Assembly: GCF_011075055.1 (NCBI RefSeq) | Contig: NC_058146.1 | Location: forward strand, 2,294,001-2,358,000 | From: Mangifera indica | Lineage: Eukaryota; Streptophyta; Magnoliopsida; Sapindales; Anacardiaceae | Reading direction: 5' to 3' | DNA length: 64,000 nt | Shown here: positions 58,662 through 64,000 of the stretch, piece by piece | Numbering within the stretch: the first letter of the stretch is position 1 | How the letters are laid out: each line of letters opens with the position of its first letter | Position numbers and translations under genes: made by a program | Notes under the pieces: generated by a model | The model's input: the letters and a program-made list of their open reading frames with translations, nothing else | The model's database searches: none | What the model was told of the DNA's origin: nothing

Positions 58662-61600
58662 ATGGATTCTTGCCGTGTGGCCCTGAGAGCCAATACCCAT
58701 GTGGCAAAAGCTACCAACCAAGGTTTCAAGAACGGAGATAATGCATTTTGGGGAGAGAGGATCAGAGGTAGCTTAAACAACTGTGGTGAGTTTAATCGGT
58801 TGGCAAAAGGCTTGAAAGCTAAGAAGAGAGACAAGAAGGTCAAACCAGGTGTTGCTTTTGCTGTGATTACGTCTAACAATCCCAAAGAGGTTATGGTAAG
58901 TGAAAACTTATTCAACAGTGCATCTACCATTTGGGAGATTGATTAATCTTAGCAAAAATGGATCTGTTGTGTTTACTTTTGTATGTGTTCATACTATAGT
59001 ATATAAATAAGTATGATCTTTAAAAGATAGTTTGATGTTGTGATTGTTTAAATGTATGGTCTTATTTTGATTTTTGTGTTATGATTTCAGACCTTATCAC
59101 CTCCAACTTCAAGGTTTAGCAGACAAAGAGCAGACCCGAAAAATGTAGCTGCGATCATACTGGGAGGAGGTGCAGGGACTCAACTCTTTCCTCTTACAAA
59201 AACGGCAGCAACACCAGCTGTAAGAAAATATATCTCATCGGATGAACCTGTTTATAAGTGAAAGGATAATTAATTTGTGAGATCTTAAATTCATTATGTT
59301 GTGGATAATGGTTTTAATTACTTTCAAGATGTAATTATATACGCTTTGAGATCTTATGAATTTATATAGGACTTGGGGTCTCACTCTGTGACCACTTTTT
59401 CCTTTTTTTTAATCTGCAGGTTCCAGTTGGGGGATGTTATCGGCTTATAGACATCCCAATGAGTAACTGCATCAACAGTGGAATAAACAAGATTTTTGTT
59501 TTGACCCAGTTCAACTCAGCTTCCCTCAATCGGCACCTTGCACGGACATATTTTGGCAATGGTGTCAGCTTTGGTGATGGATGTGTGGAGGTATAATATC
59601 CTTGAACCCTTGAAGCAGATAAAGATCTAGATGTCATCCTTTAATACATTGATTCAGGATATAGACAGCATAAATGAATTTGAGGTTATAAAATGACCTT
59701 ACTCTTCTGTTTTGGAATTCTTATACCCTTGCACAACCTTCTTTGCTTACTGACTAAAAGCCAACTAACTTTCTGAACAGGTCCTGGCTGCCACTCAAAC
59801 ACCAGGGGAAACCGGAAAGAACTGGTTCCAAGGAACAGCTGATGCTGTGAGGAAATTTATTTGGGTATTTGAGGTACACATAGCAATTGACATGGTTATA
59901 AAACAGATGAACGCCAAATAGTCTATTCCCATTTCAATTCGAAATGGAGTCTGATAAATAACATTGATTGACTTGTAGGATGCCAAGAACTGGAACATTG
60001 AGAATATATTGATCTTGTCTGGGGATCATCTCTACCGAATGGATTATATGGATTTTTTGCAGGTAAATGGTTTCTGTAACTGAATGGGTTCATTTTAACT
60101 TGGCATTTTAAGAAATTTTCTTACCTGTTTGTATTTCTTTTAACAGAGTCACATTGACAGAAATGCTGATATTACAATATCATGTGTAGCAGTAGGTCAA
60201 AGGTCTGTTTTCTCTATTTCTTTTTTTATGATAGAGTACTCCAAATTGAGTACTATTGATATATTCTGCACATTTTACTACTTGTCGATTATGGATCCTG
60301 ACTTTCATGTAAACTTGTGTGGGTATTTTATAGCCGTGCATCGGATTATGGATTGGTCAAGATAGACAATAGAGGCCACATTGTGCAGTTTGCTGAAAAA
60401 CCAAGGGGTACTGATCTGAAAGCTATGGTAAGCACTAAGGAAATTACTGAGTCTTTATTATCATTAAAGCCTGAAAACATAGTCTTCCCCTCAATCGCTC
60501 ATAACTTAATTGTAGAAATCAATTACGTTCGATTTCTCCAATATTAACTTTCACATTTGTTAATATTAATAACATAAGCTTTTATTGTTACTATTATATT
60601 TGTTAACTGCAGCAAGCAGATACCACTCTTTTAGGATTATCACCCCAAGAAGCGATGAAATCCCCATATATTGCATCCATGGGAGTCTATGTATTTAGAA
60701 CAGATGTCTTGTTAAACCTTTTGAGGTGGAGATATCCTACATCCAATGACTTTGGTTCTGAGATCATTCCTGCAGCTGTGATGGAGTACAATGTCCAAGT
60801 AAGAGAACTCTAAAATTAGAAGTTCTATTACTTTAAATGTTTCTCCATCAACTGTGGTAGGAGGGTGATTTATTATATGTTGAAATTTCTCTTGTTTTGA
60901 CAGGGGTACATCTTTAGAGACTACTGGGAGGACATTGGAACAATAAAATCTTTTTATGAAGCTAACTTGGGCCTTACTGAAGAGGTTGGTTTTCATGATA
61001 TAGTAGTGATTATATCAAACTTCGTATGCCTTCAGTTTCCCTAGATATTGATACATTTGGAGGTATGATAAAATGACTATTTCTTTTTGTCCAGGTTCCA
61101 AAGTTTGAATTTTATGACCCAAAGACTCCTTTCTACACTTCTCCTCGTTTCTTACCACCAACCAAGATTGATAACAGCCGGGTATTCTTCTAAATTTATG
61201 ATTCTATTCTTGGTTTCATTGCTTAGCTTGCTTCTAATTCTTCAGCTGTATTTTCAGATTAAGGACGCTATCATTTCACATGGATGCTTCTTGCGAGAAT
61301 GCAATGTGGAACACTCCATAGTTGGTGAACGCTCGCGTTTAGACTGTGGTGTCGAGCTGAAGGTGAGTTATTCATTGGTCTCAAATTTTTTTCTTCTTAT
61401 CAATAAAAGTTTCCTGGGTAAAGATGGAGTAAAATTGACTTTGCTTTCCAGGATTCTGTGATGATGGGTGCTGACTACTATCAAACTGAATCTGAAATTG
61501 CATCTCTACTGGCAGAAGGGAAGGTCCCTATTGGGATCGGAAGGAATACGAAAATCAGGTAACTAGATGCAGGGTTTAACTACATGTGAGGCCATGAACT

Positions 61601-61906
61601 GCATACACTTCAGTCTCTAATTATTTTTCCATGATTTGGCTTCATAGGAACTGCATCATTGACAAGAATGCAAAGATAGGAAAAGATGTAGTCATTATGA
61701 ACAAAGATGTAAGCTCAGCTACTTATTTTTCATACAATATTTTTAACTCAAAACAAATTTATATTCAAATTTTATGCATCCATCTGAGTGATCTGGTTTT
61801 ATAGGGTGTTGAGGAAGCAGACAGACCAGAAGCTGGATTCTACATTCGATCAGGAATTACAGTTATACTCGAGAAAGCAACAATAGAAGACGGGACAATC
61901 ATATAG
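58662..61906 (+). CDS. APL3: ADP-glucose pyrophosphorylase large subunit, plastid (APL3/APL4 type)
   Basis: The regulatory large subunit of the heterotetramer that makes ADP-glucose from glucose-1-phosphate and ATP, the committed step of starch synthesis. Fourteen exons: 58662-58895, 59091-59219, 59420-59590, 59781-59873, 59979-60062, 60147-60202, 60334-60427, 60613-60798, 60904-60984, 61095-61181, 61258-61362, 61452-61558, 61648-61708, 61805-61906; 529 residues. The first ~75 residues are Ser/Lys/Arg-rich with the MDSC start typical of APL3/APL4 transit peptides. [12 protein letters not shown] at 103-114 (nucleotide loop) is followed by [30 protein letters not shown] at about 223-232, [15 protein letters not shown], and the beta-helix end ([39 protein letters not shown]). 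APL3 versus APL4 is not resolved. Confidence 0.96.
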
Positions 61907-63380
61907 ATGAATCTCAACCACTCCATGCATGCACTGGTTTCAGATTTAGAGAACACTGTAAACCTGTAACTTACAGTGGCTACTGAAGAAGCTATGAAGG
62001 TTTCATTGGCAGCATTTTGGCCCCAGAGGAAGGAAGCTGCACATGTATGTGAATTAGAAGTTGCAATGTCCCATGTGCAAATTGAGTGTAGGGCACTTTG
62101 CAGATGCCAAAAGTTGTAAAATAAACCAGAAGACTGATCCACAGGCTAGTTATCTAAATATTGCTCTTATCATGGCATCGGACTTGAATTCTGGTATTAG
62201 TAGTAATAAAATAATAAAATTTATAAGATCAATAAAAGTGAAGTATCACATCACTTTGTATAATTAAGTTATATAGATTATAGTATTTGTAGATTAGAAA
62301 AATAATGACCTTGAGAAAATAATATAGTAAAACAAAATTTTCAACCGATTACAAGATTACAAAAATACACATAGAATTTACGTTGTTTAGTAATATATTT
62401 ATGTTCATGCCATTTTTATTGATCTACGAAGAAAGTCTTGAAAAAATTGGATATTATGTATGACCTAAGATTTTTTTTATATAGGATAACCCAAAAATAT
62501 AATTTTACCCTAATTAAAACTCTCTAGATTGGCTTGACAGAATAGGTGTTTTAGGTGATGTAAAACCTGATCCAAACTTCCAGCTTGCTCGTTCTTCATG
62601 TAACAAGCTCATTCCCTTTCCCGTTTTGCCTTTTGGCAAATTGTTGAACTTAAAATGACCTCATTCTTCTTGCAGCGTTTCTTTGGAATGGTTTGAATGT
62701 TCTTAAAACTGATAATAACAAAACCTCTTAAACAATCATCTTATATACTATGATATCTAAAAGGACCATTTGACTATGATGGAACGGTTGTTCCATCGAT
62801 ATTGGAACTTCAAGTAATCTATTTTCAAATATGAGTCATATTTAAAAAATGACAAGGCTAATAGGTTAATGACAGTAGGCAGATAAAAGATTCACACTCT
62901 TCTCAAACTGACATGCGGAACATTAGAATAAAGATTTGTGTCCCACTCTCTCCTGTGAGACGAGCAAAACAGAGGAGATAAATAAAGGTTTGGCAGAGAG
63001 AAGTTGCACCAAAAGCCATGCAAGACGCAAAGAAAATGGATTTGAAGCAATCAGGGAATGTAATGAAAGAGCCAAGAGGTGGCGTGGTGGCGAAGAATAA
63101 GACCCCCATTTCTGATGACATGCAAAACTAGCATCAAAAGCTCTTCTCTTCAACTCTTTCTTGGTCGCATTACCATCACTTCAATTCCTGGCATCAAAAG
63201 CTCACCTGGAATCACTACACAGTTTCTTTTCTTGTTCAAGATGGTTCATACGATTAAAACTGTTCAACTTTTTTTTTCTATTTGTTTTTTGCAACTGAAT
63301 GCTGCGCCTATTGCTGATTTTTCAGATGGCCATATTGGTTATTTAATGTTGCAAGCATCCTTTCACTACACAAATGTGAA
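61907..63380. other. 3' flank of the AGPase gene and spacer
   Basis: 3' UTR to about 62250, then AT-rich sequence. Open frames on both strands around 62900-63400 are not recognisable. No LTR could be identified for the retroelement that follows. Confidence 0.4.
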
Positions 63381-64000
63381 TTGGTTACCACCAGATCAGG
63401 ATCAGTGAAGCCGATGTAGAAAAGACAGCTTTTCGAACACATGACAGGCACTACGAATTTCTGGTCATGCCATTCGGATTGTCAAATGCACCAGCAACGT
63501 TCCAGAGTTTGATAAACGACATATTTCGGCCCTTCCTAAGGAGGTTTGTGCTTGTGTTCTTTGACGATATTCTGGTTTACAGTAAGGGAGTTGAGGACCA
63601 CTTGCGACATCTGCGTATGGTGATGGAGCTGTTAAAAGAACACAGACTGGTAGTTAACAAAAAAAAGTGTCAGTTTGGCAGGGAAATGATTGATTACTTA
63701 GGCCATATTGTTTCAATGAAGGGAGTGGAAGCGGATCCTCGAAAGATAGAAGACATGTAAAACTGGCCTGCACCGCGTGACCTGCGAGACCTGAGAGGCT
63801 TTCTTGGCCTTACGGGATATTATCGGAGGTTCGTGCGTGGCTACGGAAAAATCGCAGCGCCTTTAACCAACCTGTTAAAGAAAAATTCTTTCAAGTGGAA
63901 CGAGGAAGCGCAAGCCGCATTCGAAGCTCTTAAGGAAGCCATGGTGACTGTCCCAGTGTTGGCGTTGCCTGATTTTACGAAAGAATTCATAGTCGAAACC
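63381..64000 (+). mobile_element. Ty3/gypsy retrotransposon pol fragment (reverse transcriptase), decayed, continues off the window
   Basis: The reading starts abruptly at GYHQIRIS. It shows standard RT motifs: [30 protein letters not shown] (the YxDD-equivalent FFDD active site) and [20 protein letters not shown] at 63758-63760 interrupts the frame, after which homology continues in the same frame ([34 protein letters not shown]) into the RT thumb/RNase H region up to the window edge. No gag, protease or LTR lies upstream, so the copy is 5'-truncated and carries at least one nonsense codon. Confidence 0.9.

Overview
The window is nuclear DNA from a flowering plant, almost certainly a eudicot. 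The evidence is spliced genes with GT-AG introns, plant-specific families (auxin influx carrier, TOC receptor GTPase, dirigent protein, PLS-type PPR protein, plastid ADP-glucose pyrophosphorylase), AT-rich spacers and plant-type transposons. I cannot name the species. I support eleven intact protein-coding genes, one PPR gene with a decayed 5' end, two amidase pseudogenes, several small inverted-repeat transposons and a Ty3/gypsy fragment running off the right edge.

Layout, left to right. 1-2.3 kb: AT-rich spacer with a short MITE (33-133) and a long-TIR element (859-1582). 2.4-5.4 kb (+): LAX2-type auxin influx carrier, eight exons. 8.0-8.6 kb (-): cold-shock-domain glycine-rich zinc-knuckle protein. 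10.2-12.4 kb: two more elements of the GGCC-ended long-TIR family. 13.3-15.3 kb (-): ARO armadillo protein. 15.3-21.5 kb: gene-poor stretch. 21.5-21.8 kb (-): small J-domain protein of the J11 type. 23.8-27.4 kb (+): FIO1/METTL16-type U6 snRNA m6A methyltransferase, with a 56-bp tandem duplication across one of its 3' splice sites. 29.6-31.5 kb (-): PPR gene whose first ~100 codons are broken while a 509-codon ORF survives. 34.5-38.1 kb (+): TOC132/TOC120-type import receptor. 40.2-40.7 kb (-): dirigent protein. 41.2-44.5 kb: a 3.3-kb inverted-repeat element. 45.1-47.0 kb (-): two amidase pseudogenes. 48.4-51.8 kb (-): tandem pair of small two-helix membrane proteins with a DUF761-like tail. 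54.1-55.2 kb (+): ribosomal protein eS25. 58.7-61.9 kb (+): ADP-glucose pyrophosphorylase large subunit. 63.4 kb to the end (+): decayed Ty3/gypsy reverse transcriptase.

The genes do not form one pathway. As I recall the Arabidopsis map, their order matches a conserved block: LAX2, GRP2B, FIO1, a PPR gene and dirigent genes (At2g21050 to about At2g21110), then RPS25 and an APL gene (At2g21580/21590). The ARO-J11 pair matches At4g36030/36040. These locus numbers come from memory and were not checked here.

The most unusual object is the 3,321-bp element at 41176-44496. It has ~200-bp terminal inverted repeats and an exact 9-bp target duplication (AATTATTAA), which points to a Mutator-like non-autonomous transposon. 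Its core is almost pure A/T, punctuated by at least ten GC-rich blocks built on GGGTTGGCG and CGCCAACCC. Most of these are near-perfect palindromes whose outer arms differ between copies but still pair within each copy. This AT sea with GC hairpins resembles fungal mitochondrial GC clusters more than any plant nuclear element I know.
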